A stretch of 58,758 bases of DNA from DATMBL01 sp050735975 (GTDB taxonomy: Bacteria > Desulfobacterota > Binatia > UBA9968), in assembly GCA_050735975.1 (NCBI GenBank), contig JBOHVS010000067.1, positions 1 to 58,758 on the forward strand, given 5' to 3'. The translations under genes and the position numbers were made by a program. Below, piece by piece: positions 34,677-44,266 of the stretch. Within the stretch, counting starts at the first letter, position 1; the number at the start of each line of letters is the position of its first letter. The notes beneath the pieces were generated by a model. The model was not told the origin of the DNA and did not search any database. It saw only the letters and a program-made list of their open reading frames with translations.

Positions 34677-37600
34677 TCATATCTCTCCGTGTTCGCGGGC
34701 GGCGGCTTCGTCAGGATGGGGCACAGGAGATATTTCGGTTGCCCCCTGGATGGTTTCCAAACATTTGGCCAGCTCCGCTACCGTCGGCAACTCAAAGATA
34801 CAGCGCAGCGGCAGCTCGATCTGAAAAGTCTCGCGGATGCGCGAGATCAGCTGGGTGGCCAGCAGAGAATGGCCCCCTAAATCAAAGAAATTGTCTCCAA
34901 CACTCAGCCGTCCAACACGCAAAAGCTCAGACCAGATTTCGGCCAGCTGCTTCTCCACCGCGGTTTCCGGTGCCGCAAATTCGCCGTCTCTAAAGGAACT
35001 CACGCTCGCTTGCGGAAGCTGTTTGCGGTCTATCTTTCCGTTCGGAGTCAGCGGCAGCGTCTCTAACATCAGGAACGCCGCCGGAATCATGTAGTCAGGC
35101 AGCTTCGACCGTAAATAGGTTCGCAGTTCAGTCGCCGTCGGAAGAGAAGTCTCTTTGGAGACTACATACGCTAGCAAACGTTTGTCTCCCAGCGTCTCTT
35201 CTTTAGCCGCAACCACGGCGTGCCGAACGGCCGGATGCTCGCAAAGGATGTGCTCGATCTCTCCCGGCTCGATGCGAAACCCGCGGATTTTGACTTGGTG
35301 ATCGATTCGTCCTAAAAACTCGATGTTGCCATCAGGCAAGTAGCGCGCCAGATCGCCGGTTTTATACAGACGCGCTCCGGGCTCTTCGCTGAAGGGACTG
35401 GGAATGAACTTCTCTTGAGTTAGTTCTGGCTGGTTGAGATACCCGCGGGCTAAGCCGTCGCCGCCAATATACACTTCGCTCGAAACGCCGGTTGGAACAG
35501 GTTGCAGGGAGCTGTCCAGTATGTAGATTTGAGTGTTGGATATCGGTCGACCGATCGGAATCGTTCCTTCTCCTGATGAAACCTGATATGTCGCTGACCA
35601 GATTGTGGTCTCCGTAGGACCGTACATGTTCCAAAGCGATGCGCATCGGGCCAATAATTGATCCGCTAACGCGCGGGACAAGGCCTCTCCGCCACACAAG
35701 ATCCTTAACTCCTTGCTACCCTGCCATCCGCTCTCCAGAAGCATTCGCCATGTGGCCGGGGTGGCTTGCACGACCGTAGCCTTGGTATCGGCTAATTGTT
35801 TTGCCAACTGTATTCCGTCAGCAGCGACTTCGCGGCTCACCATCACGGTCCGGGCGCCTATTGTAATCGGCAAGTAGATCTCCAAACCGGCGATATCGAA
35901 AGATAGGGTCGTAACCGCAAGTAGGGTATCTTCGTCGGTGAGCCCCGGCTCCTGCCGCATAGAGTTTAGAAGATTCACCACGGCACGGTGTTGAACCGCT
36001 ACTCCCTTGGGGCTTCCTGCCGATCCTGAAGTGTAGATGACGTAGGCAAGGTTCTCTTCGGTTATTTCAATATTAGGATTCCTCTGGTTCTCCTTTGCAA
36101 TGTCATTCCAGTCTCGATTCACGCAGATAATTGCTGAATCATGCTCTGGAAGACGCCGCATCACATGCTGGTGAGTAATTAGCACCCCCGCATGGCTGTC
36201 TTCCAACATGAAGGAGATACGCTCTTGGGGATAGCTCGGATCCAACGGCACGTAGGCCCCGCCGGCTTTGAGAATTCCTAGAAGCCCGATGATCATCTCC
36301 AAAGAGCGCTCCATGCAGATCCCGACCAGACTCTCTGAACCCACGCCTTGTTTGATGAGATAATGCGCCAACTGATTGGCTCTCTCGTTCAGTTCTCGGT
36401 AGGTCAATTGCCGGTCTTCAAAGACGGCTGCTGCTAAGTCAGGCGTTCTCTCCGCCTGTTCTTCAAATAGCTGGTGAATGCATTTGTTCTTCGGGTACTC
36501 TCGCTGCGTGTCGTTCCACGCGACCAAAAGCTGGTGCTTCTCGGCCTCGGTGAGTAACGGTAGGTCAGAGATGCAATGATTAGGGTTCGCTCCGATCCCT
36601 TCGAGCAAAACCTGAAAATGCCCCAGTAGCCGTAGGATAGTAGAGGATTTGAACAGGTCGGCATCATAGACAAATATTAAATGAATCCCATCGTCGTGTT
36701 CTCTAATGTAGAACTCAAGCTCGAACTGCGTCGTCGGCTCAGTCGTTTTTAGAGGACTCACAGACAGCCGATCAAGCTCAAGCCTGAACTCTCTAAAGTT
36801 GTACATGTTGATAAACACTTGGAAGATGGGGGTCCGCGTCAAATCTCGCTCTGGCTGCAATTCCGCCACCAGTTTCTCAAAGGGGAGTTCCTGGTGATCA
36901 TAAGCCCCAAGCGCAACCTCGCGAACCCGCGCCAAAAGTTCAAGGAAAGTCGGGTTACCTGAGAGGTTGGTACGCAACGCCAGGGAATTTAGAAATAAGC
37001 CAATGAGACCCTCAGTCTCGGATCGGTCCCTGCCGGCTACCGGCGTTCCGACGACAATATCATCCTGACCGGTCAGCCGCTGCAGCAAAGTTTGGAAAGC
37101 CGCCAGGAAGGTCATAAATAATGTGACGCCGGCAGTTTTGCTTAGAGATCCGAGAGCACTACTCAACTCCTTCGGGAGCACCAAGGTTTCGCGGCCCCCA
37201 CGGCGATTCTCAATTGTTCTACGTGGATGGTCCGTCGGCAAATTTAAAGCAGCGGGTAGCGGGCTAAGCTGCTGTTTCCAGTAGGCTAGGGCATGTTCAA
37301 GCGCTGCGCCCTGAAATATTGTTCGCTGCCACAGGGCATAGTGCTTGTATTGGATCGGTGGCTCGGAAAGCGGAGAGGGTTTTGCCGCGGCGAAAGCTTT
37401 GTAAAGAACCGAGAGTTCACGGAAAAATAATTCGATACACCAGTGATCCCAGGCGACGTGGTGACTGTCTAGCAATAGGACACTTTCATCAGCGCTGACT
37501 TGTATTAACGTAGCTCGCAATAATAAGTCGGAAGAAAGATCAAATGGACGGCGATACTCGTTGTCAAATAGTTTTTGGACTCCTAAGTCTAAATCGCCTG

Positions 37601-40600
37601 CCGTTCCCTGGCGCAGAGCTATACTAGATAACTGAAAAGACCAGCGCTCTGAAATTCTCTGGACCGGCTTGCCATTGCTTAGTTGAAAGGTTGTACGCAG
37701 GGTTTCATGCCGCCGCACAATCTCCGAAAGACTTTGCTCTAGAGCCTCAATATTCAATGGCCCACTGAGCCGAAAACCATATGTTACTTTGTAGGCTACG
37801 TTGCGGGGTTCTAGTTGACTAAGGAACCAAAATCGCTCCTGCGAAAATGACAACGGATATTCCTGATCACTGGGATTGGGTAAGATTGGCAAGGCTGTTG
37901 TCCCGGCTTCTCCTTCGCGAGCCGAACCAATCTGCTCAGCCAACCCGGCGACGGTGGGATGCTCAAACAGCGTGCGTAATGCCAACTCCACTTGAAAATC
38001 CTGACGCACACGAGAGACAACCTGCGTAGCCAGCAATGAATGTCCTCCCAAGTCGAAGAAGTTATCGTGGACGCCGACTCTCTCCAGTCCGAGAACCGTG
38101 GCCCAGATCCCTGCCAGCACCTCCTCCACGGCGCTGCGAGGCGGCACAAAGGTTTGCTCCAGCTCACGTCTGCTGTGATCCGGCTCCGGAAGCGCTCTTC
38201 GGTCCACCTTGCCGTTCGGCGTAAGCGGCAGTGAATCCAAGAACAGAAAGACGGAGGGCACCATGTAATCGGGCAGCTTTGATTCCAAGAAGGCGCGCAA
38301 CTCGCCGGCCGAAAGAGGGGAATCATTGAGGATAGGCAGCACTCGGATAGGATCTCCCGTTTGTTGTTCTCTCACGAGTCTTGGTTGCGTGGATGGTCGG
38401 ATCGCATACACGTAACAAAGCGGCGTGTTCTCAAGCAGGGGATCCTGCTCTACCGCATACTCGTAACCATGATCTCGGAGCAGGGAAGTGATGACGTGAA
38501 GGTGATCTTTAACATCGACTTCCACGACAATCTGCTTTATTTTCTCCCAGTCGCTCTCCTTAATTCCGCTGAGAACATCCAACTCGCTCTTTTCAACGTT
38601 GATCTTGAGGAGATCGACGGATTCAATCTGTTCTTCTTGGATGACGCTGGAGAGAGTCCGCAACGGGACAGAAAAAGTCTGAGGCGAAAATCGCTCGCTG
38701 AGAATTTCATCGGCATGCTCTAAAAGCTCCGCCATGCCGGCGGCGCCCGCTTTGTGCTGATTGGTCATGAATGTCTTTACGAGGTCTTTTTCGGCTGCCG
38801 GGTCGGCATAGAAGCCGGACAGCAAGGAAAAGCCCGGGAAGCAGGTAAAAGTGGCGGTCGTCGTCTCCTTGGATAAGCCAAAGTTAAACAGCTTTGTCTT
38901 GGGTCCGTACAGAGAGGCATTGGCGCTCAAGATCTCAAACACTGCAGGATTCGGTTCAAACGAATATACCTTCGGGTTCTTACAGACCTGATGGGCAAGC
39001 AGCATAAACAGCCCGACGTTTGCTCCGACATCGAATATGCAATCGCCGTCGTTAATACTGATCCCATGCCTCAGGTAGGCCTGGCGCTCGAAGATCTCTT
39101 GGTAGAGATAATCGGTCTCGTTCTTATTAAGCTGCGCCACCGCCGCGCCGTTGGGCAGCTTGTAACGCTCGCGACCGCTAACAGTGGCGGCGCGATGTTC
39201 GTTGGCGACAACGTAAGCAACCAGACGCTTCTCAGCTGATTTCGGATTTTGAATTTCGAATTTCGAATTTTCTCTTTCTCCTTCCGCATTCCGCAATCCC
39301 CAATCGGAATTTCTATGGTCTTCTCGGGCCAAAACGACTACATCGCGCACGTCCGGGTGCTGTCTCAGCGCGATTTCGATTTCTCCCGGTTCAATGCGGT
39401 AGCCGCGGATTTTGACCTGATTGTCGATTCGGCCGAGAAATTCGATGTTACCGTCAGGCAGGTAACGGGCCAGATCCCCCGTTCTATACAAGCGAGAGCC
39501 CGGCTTATCGCCCCAGGAGTTGGGTATAAATTTCTCTGCGGTCAAATCGGGACGATTGAAATAACCACGAGCGAGGCCGAGACCGCCGATATGCAGTTCG
39601 CCCGGCACGCCGATCGGGACGGGATTCAGATTCTCGTCCAGGAGATAGATCTGCGTATTTGGAAGCGGGCGGCCGAGAGGAAGAGTGGACAATCCGGCCG
39701 CCGGAGAATCTTGGTCGATCCGGTAAGTAAGGACGCCTACAGTGGCTTCGGTCGGGCCGTAGTGGTTCAGGACGGCGCAATCAGGAGCCGGCGTCCGGAT
39801 GCTCTTGAGCCACTGTACATCAGAGGCTTCGCCTCCGAGGATTAATAATTTACGGGGTAAAACCTTTTCGGGATGGGAGGAGCTTTGTAGCGCTGCAAGA
39901 TGAGAGGGTACGATCTTCAGGCAGTCGATGGAATGGCGGCTAAAGTAGTCAGCCATCGCTTCGGAGTCGGAAATTCTGTCCTCCGAGATCACATGGAGCG
40001 TGCCGCCGTTGCACAAAGAGCTAAAGACGACAGTGTTGCCCAGATCGGCTGCGATGGTGGAGACCGTAGCGAAGCTGGCGCCGGGCGGGAGATCCAGTCT
40101 GCTGATGATTCCCAACAGGTAACTATGTAACTGCCGATGCTCGACAGCCACTCCCTTGGGTTGGCCGGTCGATCCGGAGGTGTATAGAACATAAGCGAGG
40201 TTCTCCGGCGATGCCTTGCGCCCCGGGTTCTCTTCGCTTTCTTCGGCGATTTTCCCCCAGTCTCGTTTCAGACAAACAACCGGCGCGCTGCTCTCAGGTA
40301 ACCGGGAGGTCAATCCTTCTTCGGTCAACAGCAGAGCAATCCGGCTGTCTCTCATCATGAACGCCAGGCGCTCTTTGGGATATTCCGGATCCAGCGGCAC
40401 ATAAGCTCCGCCTGCTTTCAGAACGCCCAGCACCGCTATGATCATTTCTAACGACCGCTCGACCAGAATCGCTACGCTTACCTCGGGCCCGACTCCCCGC
40501 TTTCTTAGATAGTGCGCGAGCTGATTGGCGCGTCGATTTAACTCGAGGTATGTGAGCTTCTGCGCCTCAAAGACGACGGCTGTGGCATCGGGCGTCCGAT

Positions 40601-42023
40601 ACGCCCGAGCTTCGTACAGCTCCGGTATAGTTTCTTGTTTCGGGTGGTCTACCCTGCTTTGGTTCCACTCAACCAAGAGCTGTTGTTTCTCGGCTGGCGT
40701 CAGTATGGCCAAACCAGATAGACGCTGGTCCGGATCTGCAACGATACTCTCGAGCAATGTTTTGAAATGGCCCAACATCCGGGCGGTAGTGGCCGCGCTG
40801 AAAAGATCGGTGCTGTACTCCAACTTCCCGGCTAGGCCCTGGCGTCCTTCCTCGATCGACAGCAATAAATCGAATTTAGCCGTCCCTCCGTCTATTTCCA
40901 TTGGGCTGACGGACAGGCCCGGAAACTCAACCGCTTGTGACGGTACGTTCTGAAAGGCAAACGCCACCTGAAACAAGGGCGAGTGGCCGAGGTTGCGTTC
41001 GGGCTCGAGTTCTTCCACCAGCTTCTCAAAGGGAACATCCTGATGATCGTACGCTGCCAGGGCGACTTCCCGCATGCGAACCAATAGCTCTCGAAAAGTC
41101 GGATTACCGGATAAATCACCGCGCAAAACCAGGGTATTCACCAAAAAGCCGATTAGCCCCTCAAACTGCGGCCGGCTCCTGCCGGCGATCGGCGAACCTA
41201 CAGCGATGGTTTCCTGTCCCGTGTAGCGGTGAAGTAGGGTCTGAAACGCAGCGAGCAAGGTAATGTAAAGGGTCACCGCTTGCGTACGGCTGAGCGCCTT
41301 GAGCTGATCGCTTAGCTCTTTACAGAGCGCCAACGACTGCCGCGCGCCCCGATAGCTCTGGACCGGCGGCCGCGGGCGGTCAGTCGGCAACTGCAACGTG
41401 GGCAGCCGATCCAGTTGCTTTTTCCAGTGGGAAAGCTGGCTCTGCAGGACCGGCCCTTGTAGCCACTTTCGCTGCCAAGCCGCGTACTCGGAGTACTGTG
41501 CGAGCAGTTCCGGGAGCGGCGAGGGCTGGCCGGCGGAAAATGCTTTGTACAGGGCCGAGAGCTCACGGAGGAACACCGCCATCGACCAGCCGTCGGAAAC
41601 GATATGATGCATGATCACAAGCAGAACATGGTCTTCTTCTCCCGCCCGCAGCAGAGTGGCCCTGATGAGCGGGCCTTGGCTCAGATCGAAAGGACGTTGG
41701 GCGTCCGCGGCCGTTAAACGACGGATTTCCTCTTCACGCTCTGTTTGTGACGAATTACTGATATCCACGACCCCTAGAGACAGGCGGGCCGACGAGCAGA
41801 TGACCTGGACGGGCTCTCCCTTTGCTACCGAGAAGCTGGTTCGCAATGCCTCGTGGCGCCGAACAATCTCATTTAGAGATTGTTCCAGGGCGTTGACGTT
41901 GAGGCGCCCTGTGAGGCGCATGCCCCGCGAGACGTTGTAAACCGAGCTGTTCGGCTCGAGCTGATCGAGAAACCAAAGCCGCTGCTGGGAAAACGACGTG
42001 GGAAGGATTCGTTGGGATTTCAT
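34677..42023 (-). CDS. Two-module NRPS, C-A(FkbM MT)-T-C-A-T, predicted Asp/Asn then Gly
   Basis: 2448 residues. Module 1: C (MHHIVSDGWS near 137), A with pocket DLTKIGHVG, a good match to Asp/Asn codes, and an FkbM-type methyltransferase inserted between A8 and A9 (about 945-1165: DCIFDVGANVGLFML, VYSFEPNPAVFE, LLKINVEKSELDVL). Carrier site FFDLGGHSLLA near 1327. Module 2: C with an atypical active site, SHHVAWDHWC (Gly of HHxxxDG is His), A with pocket DILQLGMIW, a glycine code, and carrier FFDLGGHSLLA near 2383. FkbM enzymes O-methylate, so a methylated Asp-derived residue is inferred. ATG 42023 follows AGGAT by 8 bases. The 214-bp spacer upstream (42024-42237) holds nothing recognisable. 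Confidence 0.95.
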   Translation of the reverse strand: MKSQRILPTSFSQQRLWFLDQLEPNSSVYNVSRGMRLTGRLNVNALEQSLNEIVRRHEALRTSFSVAKGEPVQVICSSARLSLGVVDISNSSQTEREEEIRRLTAADAQRPFDLSQGPLIRATLLRAGEEDHVLLVIMHHIVSDGWSMAVFLRELSALYKAFSAGQPSPLPELLAQYSEYAAWQRKWLQGPVLQSQLSHWKKQLDRLPTLQLPTDRPRPPVQSYRGARQSLALCKELSDQLKALSRTQAVTLYITLLAAFQTLLHRYTGQETIAVGSPIAGRSRPQFEGLIGFLVNTLVLRGDLSGNPTFRELLVRMREVALAAYDHQDVPFEKLVEELEPERNLGHSPLFQVAFAFQNVPSQAVEFPGLSVSPMEIDGGTAKFDLLLSIEEGRQGLAGKLEYSTDLFSAATTARMLGHFKTLLESIVADPDQRLSGLAILTPAEKQQLLVEWNQSRVDHPKQETIPELYEARAYRTPDATAVVFEAQKLTYLELNRRANQLAHYLRKRGVGPEVSVAILVERSLEMIIAVLGVLKAGGAYVPLDPEYPKERLAFMMRDSRIALLLTEEGLTSRLPESSAPVVCLKRDWGKIAEESEENPGRKASPENLAYVLYTSGSTGQPKGVAVEHRQLHSYLLGIISRLDLPPGASFATVSTIAADLGNTVVFSSLCNGGTLHVISEDRISDSEAMADYFSRHSIDCLKIVPSHLAALQSSSHPEKVLPRKLLILGGEASDVQWLKSIRTPAPDCAVLNHYGPTEATVGVLTYRIDQDSPAAGLSTLPLGRPLPNTQIYLLDENLNPVPIGVPGELHIGGLGLARGYFNRPDLTAEKFIPNSWGDKPGSRLYRTGDLARYLPDGNIEFLGRIDNQVKIRGYRIEPGEIEIALRQHPDVRDVVVLAREDHRNSDWGLRNAEGERENSKFEIQNPKSAEKRLVAYVVANEHRAATVSGRERYKLPNGAAVAQLNKNETDYLYQEIFERQAYLRHGISINDGDCIFDVGANVGLFMLLAHQVCKNPKVYSFEPNPAVFEILSANASLYGPKTKLFNFGLSKETTTATFTCFPGFSLLSGFYADPAAEKDLVKTFMTNQHKAGAAGMAELLEHADEILSERFSPQTFSVPLRTLSSVIQEEQIESVDLLKINVEKSELDVLSGIKESDWEKIKQIVVEVDVKDHLHVITSLLRDHGYEYAVEQDPLLENTPLCYVYAIRPSTQPRLVREQQTGDPIRVLPILNDSPLSAGELRAFLESKLPDYMVPSVFLFLDSLPLTPNGKVDRRALPEPDHSRRELEQTFVPPRSAVEEVLAGIWATVLGLERVGVHDNFFDLGGHSLLATQVVSRVRQDFQVELALRTLFEHPTVAGLAEQIGSAREGEAGTTALPILPNPSDQEYPLSFSQERFWFLSQLEPRNVAYKVTYGFRLSGPLNIEALEQSLSEIVRRHETLRTTFQLSNGKPVQRISERWSFQLSSIALRQGTAGDLDLGVQKLFDNEYRRPFDLSSDLLLRATLIQVSADESVLLLDSHHVAWDHWCIELFFRELSVLYKAFAAAKPSPLSEPPIQYKHYALWQRTIFQGAALEHALAYWKQQLSPLPAALNLPTDHPRRTIENRRGGRETLVLPKELSSALGSLSKTAGVTLFMTFLAAFQTLLQRLTGQDDIVVGTPVAGRDRSETEGLIGLFLNSLALRTNLSGNPTFLELLARVREVALGAYDHQELPFEKLVAELQPERDLTRTPIFQVFINMYNFREFRLELDRLSVSPLKTTEPTTQFELEFYIREHDDGIHLIFVYDADLFKSSTILRLLGHFQVLLEGIGANPNHCISDLPLLTEAEKHQLLVAWNDTQREYPKNKCIHQLFEEQAERTPDLAAAVFEDRQLTYRELNERANQLAHYLIKQGVGSESLVGICMERSLEMIIGLLGILKAGGAYVPLDPSYPQERISFMLEDSHAGVLITHQHVMRRLPEHDSAIICVNRDWNDIAKENQRNPNIEITEENLAYVIYTSGSAGSPKGVAVQHRAVVNLLNSMRQEPGLTDEDTLLAVTTLSFDIAGLEIYLPITIGARTVMVSREVAADGIQLAKQLADTKATVVQATPATWRMLLESGWQGSKELRILCGGEALSRALADQLLARCASLWNMYGPTETTIWSATYQVSSGEGTIPIGRPISNTQIYILDSSLQPVPTGVSSEVYIGGDGLARGYLNQPELTQEKFIPSPFSEEPGARLYKTGDLARYLPDGNIEFLGRIDHQVKIRGFRIEPGEIEHILCEHPAVRHAVVAAKEETLGDKRLLAYVVSKETSLPTATELRTYLRSKLPDYMIPAAFLMLETLPLTPNGKIDRKQLPQASVSSFRDGEFAAPETAVEKQLAEIWSELLRVGRLSVGDNFFDLGGHSLLATQLISRIRETFQIELPLRCIFELPTVAELAKCLETIQGATEISPVPHPDEAAAREHGEI
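39232..39320 (-). repeat. In-frame repeat-derived insert before the FkbM domain
   Basis: The DNA has GAATTTCGAATTTCGAATTT and TTCCGCATTCCGCAATCC. It encodes NAEGERENSKFEIQNPKSAE between AREDH and KRLVAYVV, where unaffected modules have about five residues. Frame is maintained. It lies at the same loop as the inserts at 23389 and 28056. Confidence 0.75.
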
Positions 42024-42237
42024 TTCGATATCCTGCGTGTCTTGTGCTTTTGAAAATTTGGATGCGCCGGCGATCGTTACGACGCATCATTCAGGCGTTG
42101 TGGTTGCCGGACGACCAGACCGGTCTCATTCGCAGATTTGCTCCTTCAGCCGTCAAGTGTTTTGGCTACGCTTGTTTGTCCTCGTTGCCGGAGATGGAGA
42201 GGGAGTTCGACCGAGCCGAGAAGATGGACAGATCCGA

Positions 42238-44112
42238 CTATTGCTCTTCCGGCTGTTGATCACGGAGGACTTCAGCAAGCTCGGCGATTGTCGGTTTGTC
42301 AAACATGAGGCGCAGGGGTAGGTTCACCTGCAAAGCCTCTCGCACCCGCGACGCAACTTGTGTGGCGAGAAGCGAATGACCGCCTAAATCAAAGAAGTTG
42401 TCGTGAATTCCCACTTGGTCAAGAGACAAAACTTCGGCCCAGATGCGGGCCAACGATTCCTCGACTGGAGTCGTAGGCGCTGCGTAGGGTGTATCCAGTT
42501 CAGGCCTGAGATTGCCGGGATCGGGAAGGGACTTGCGGTCTATTTTGCCGTTGGGAGCGGATGGGAAAGCATCTAGGAATAGGAAGCTAGAAGGAATCAT
42601 GTGCTCGGGCAAGGTCTCGGCGAGCGCGCGACGAAGTTTCGTCACGGTCGGCTTGAGATCTCCGTTGGGAACCAAGTAAGCCACGAGCCGAGAGTCGCCA
42701 CACGGGTCTTCACGAGCAACAACCACCGCCGCTTTGATCATACCCAGATTCAGCAGAGCCATTTCGATTTCAGCGATCTCGACCCGGTGACCTCTGATTT
42801 TCACTTGGGAGTCTTTTCGTCCAAGACAAAGCAGACGCCCATCGGATAGCATGCGCCCGATATCGCCAGTACGGTAAAGTCGCTCGGGCCCTGCGGTTGG
42901 AAGGAAAGCAGCGCTTGTGAGATCCGGTTTTTGCCAGTAGCCCGGAGTCAGGTATCGGCCCTTGACGGCGATTTCGCCGATATCATCAGCGTCAACTTTT
43001 CGTCCCGTGCCGTCCAGTAAAAGGATTTCATGATCCTCAAGTGCATGACCCACCGGCACGAGGTTCCCCTCGATTTGGGTTTCCTTGTTGATGAAATACC
43101 AACAAATCGTCCCGGTCTCGGTGCTTCCGAGTCTATTGATGAAAACACAATCAGGGGAGAAGAACTTTCGGTACAATTCGACGTCTTTTCTGGCGACTGG
43201 CTCGCCGATAAGTTTGATCAGTCGAAGATGTGGAAAAGACTCCGTTCCGCCAAACGTCTCAAGAAAATAGCGGAAAACGGTTGGAACCGAACAGTAGATG
43301 CTGAGCCGATTCTGGCCCAGCCAATCGGCAAGCGGCGCGGTCCCTTTTTCTTTCACGTCGAAAGGGTAGAGGGATGCACCGTTGAGTAGGGCGCTAAACG
43401 TATCGTGCGCTGCACCATTGGCACTGAACGAGAAAAGTAAGCTTAATCGATCATCGGCGCATAGGTGAAGACCATTCGTGTACTGCCGGACGAAATATAA
43501 TACGTTGCGATGGTTTTGCACGACGCCTTTGGGCCGGCCGGTTGAACCTGAAGTGTACAAGATCCACGTCAATGCATCGGGCGAGATCGGTATCCGTGGA
43601 TTCTCGGTTGCGATGGTTGGATCCAATTCATCCAGATTCATCAAGTGTAGAGCGTTGCGGCTCAACTCCCGAGCGAAGGCCAGGTTCTTGGTGTTGGTGA
43701 TCAACGAAGACGCCTGTGTATCCTCAAGCATATAGGCAATCCGCGCGCGCGGGAGGGAAGAGTTCAGTGGCACGTAGATCTTGCCGGCCTTCAACACACC
43801 CAATATTGCGGCTATCAGCGGCGCATCACTTTCGAGCAGGAGACCAATCCGTTCCGCTTGCTTATCGCAGCGGGCAACGAGAGCGTGTGCCACTTGGTTG
43901 GCACGCCGGTTGAGCTCGGCGTAGGTGAATTCATGATTGGCGCTCTTGACCGCGATTTGATCAAGGTGCATGCCAACCATCCTCTCGAACCGCTCTGGTA
44001 TCGACTGTTCGATATCTTCCGCTTTAAACTCGATGAAGTTGCCCGTCGGATGAAAGCACTGGGCGCGAATCGCCAGCTGCTCCCGCGGCAAGCTTGTGAA
44101 AACATCATTCAT
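42238..44112 (-). CDS. Stand-alone A-T didomain protein, non-alpha-amino acid type
   Basis: A 624-residue protein without a C domain. A domain: LYTSGSTGRPKGVVQNH, SANGAAHDTF at A4, NRLGSTETGTI at A5, YRTGDIGRML. Position 235, Asp in enzymes that bind an alpha-amino group, is Asn. Pocket by eye NGHSKIRTI. Carrier site FFDLGGHSLLATQ. It probably loads an unusual acyl unit on its own carrier for use in trans. The frame is open from ATG 44241, but the first 43 residues are partly encoded by AGGTTG repeat. ATG 44112 aligns with the start of the paralogue at 46162. The last 95 bp of the carrier region are nearly identical to the 46155-49346 gene. Confidence 0.9.
   Translation of the reverse strand: MNDVFTSLPREQLAIRAQCFHPTGNFIEFKAEDIEQSIPERFERMVGMHLDQIAVKSANHEFTYAELNRRANQVAHALVARCDKQAERIGLLLESDAPLIAAILGVLKAGKIYVPLNSSLPRARIAYMLEDTQASSLITNTKNLAFARELSRNALHLMNLDELDPTIATENPRIPISPDALTWILYTSGSTGRPKGVVQNHRNVLYFVRQYTNGLHLCADDRLSLLFSFSANGAAHDTFSALLNGASLYPFDVKEKGTAPLADWLGQNRLSIYCSVPTVFRYFLETFGGTESFPHLRLIKLIGEPVARKDVELYRKFFSPDCVFINRLGSTETGTICWYFINKETQIEGNLVPVGHALEDHEILLLDGTGRKVDADDIGEIAVKGRYLTPGYWQKPDLTSAAFLPTAGPERLYRTGDIGRMLSDGRLLCLGRKDSQVKIRGHRVEIAEIEMALLNLGMIKAAVVVAREDPCGDSRLVAYLVPNGDLKPTVTKLRRALAETLPEHMIPSSFLFLDAFPSAPNGKIDRKSLPDPGNLRPELDTPYAAPTTPVEESLARIWAEVLSLDQVGIHDNFFDLGGHSLLATQVASRVREALQVNLPLRLMFDKPTIAELAEVLRDQQPEEQ
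42290..42384 (-). repeat. Carrier-domain segment nearly identical to 46222-46316
   Basis: The segment encodes the carrier domain from GGHSLL to DKPTI. 42322-42384 and 46254-46316 are identical for 63 bases, and the flanking 30 bases differ at only a few positions. The adjoining A domains are quite different, so this patch looks like recent gene conversion or domain exchange. Confidence 0.85.
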
Positions 44113-44266
44113 GGCGAGAGACTCGGTTGGGTTAAGGTTGAGGTTGAGTAGCGAGGAGTCGTTGGACTCCTTCACCGGACAGCGATGCATCCAGCTAGTG
44201 TCGGTTGCTGAAATTCCTCGGAGAATTTTCAATAGAATCAAAACACGAAAGCGGAGCTAAACTCGG

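Noticed and set aside
38036..38234. Short plus-strand frames over the carrier domain
   Set aside because: Similar antisense frames recur opposite every carrier domain because of the conserved codons there; they are shadows.
41869..42090. 73-residue minus-strand frame across the NRPS start
   Set aside because: Out of frame with the NRPS N-terminus, no domain, low-complexity Arg/Pro-rich sequence.
44113..44241. 43-residue N-terminal extension of the 42238 A-T protein
   Set aside because: It is partly encoded by AGGTTG repeat units (LNLNLN) and is absent from the paralogue at 46162.
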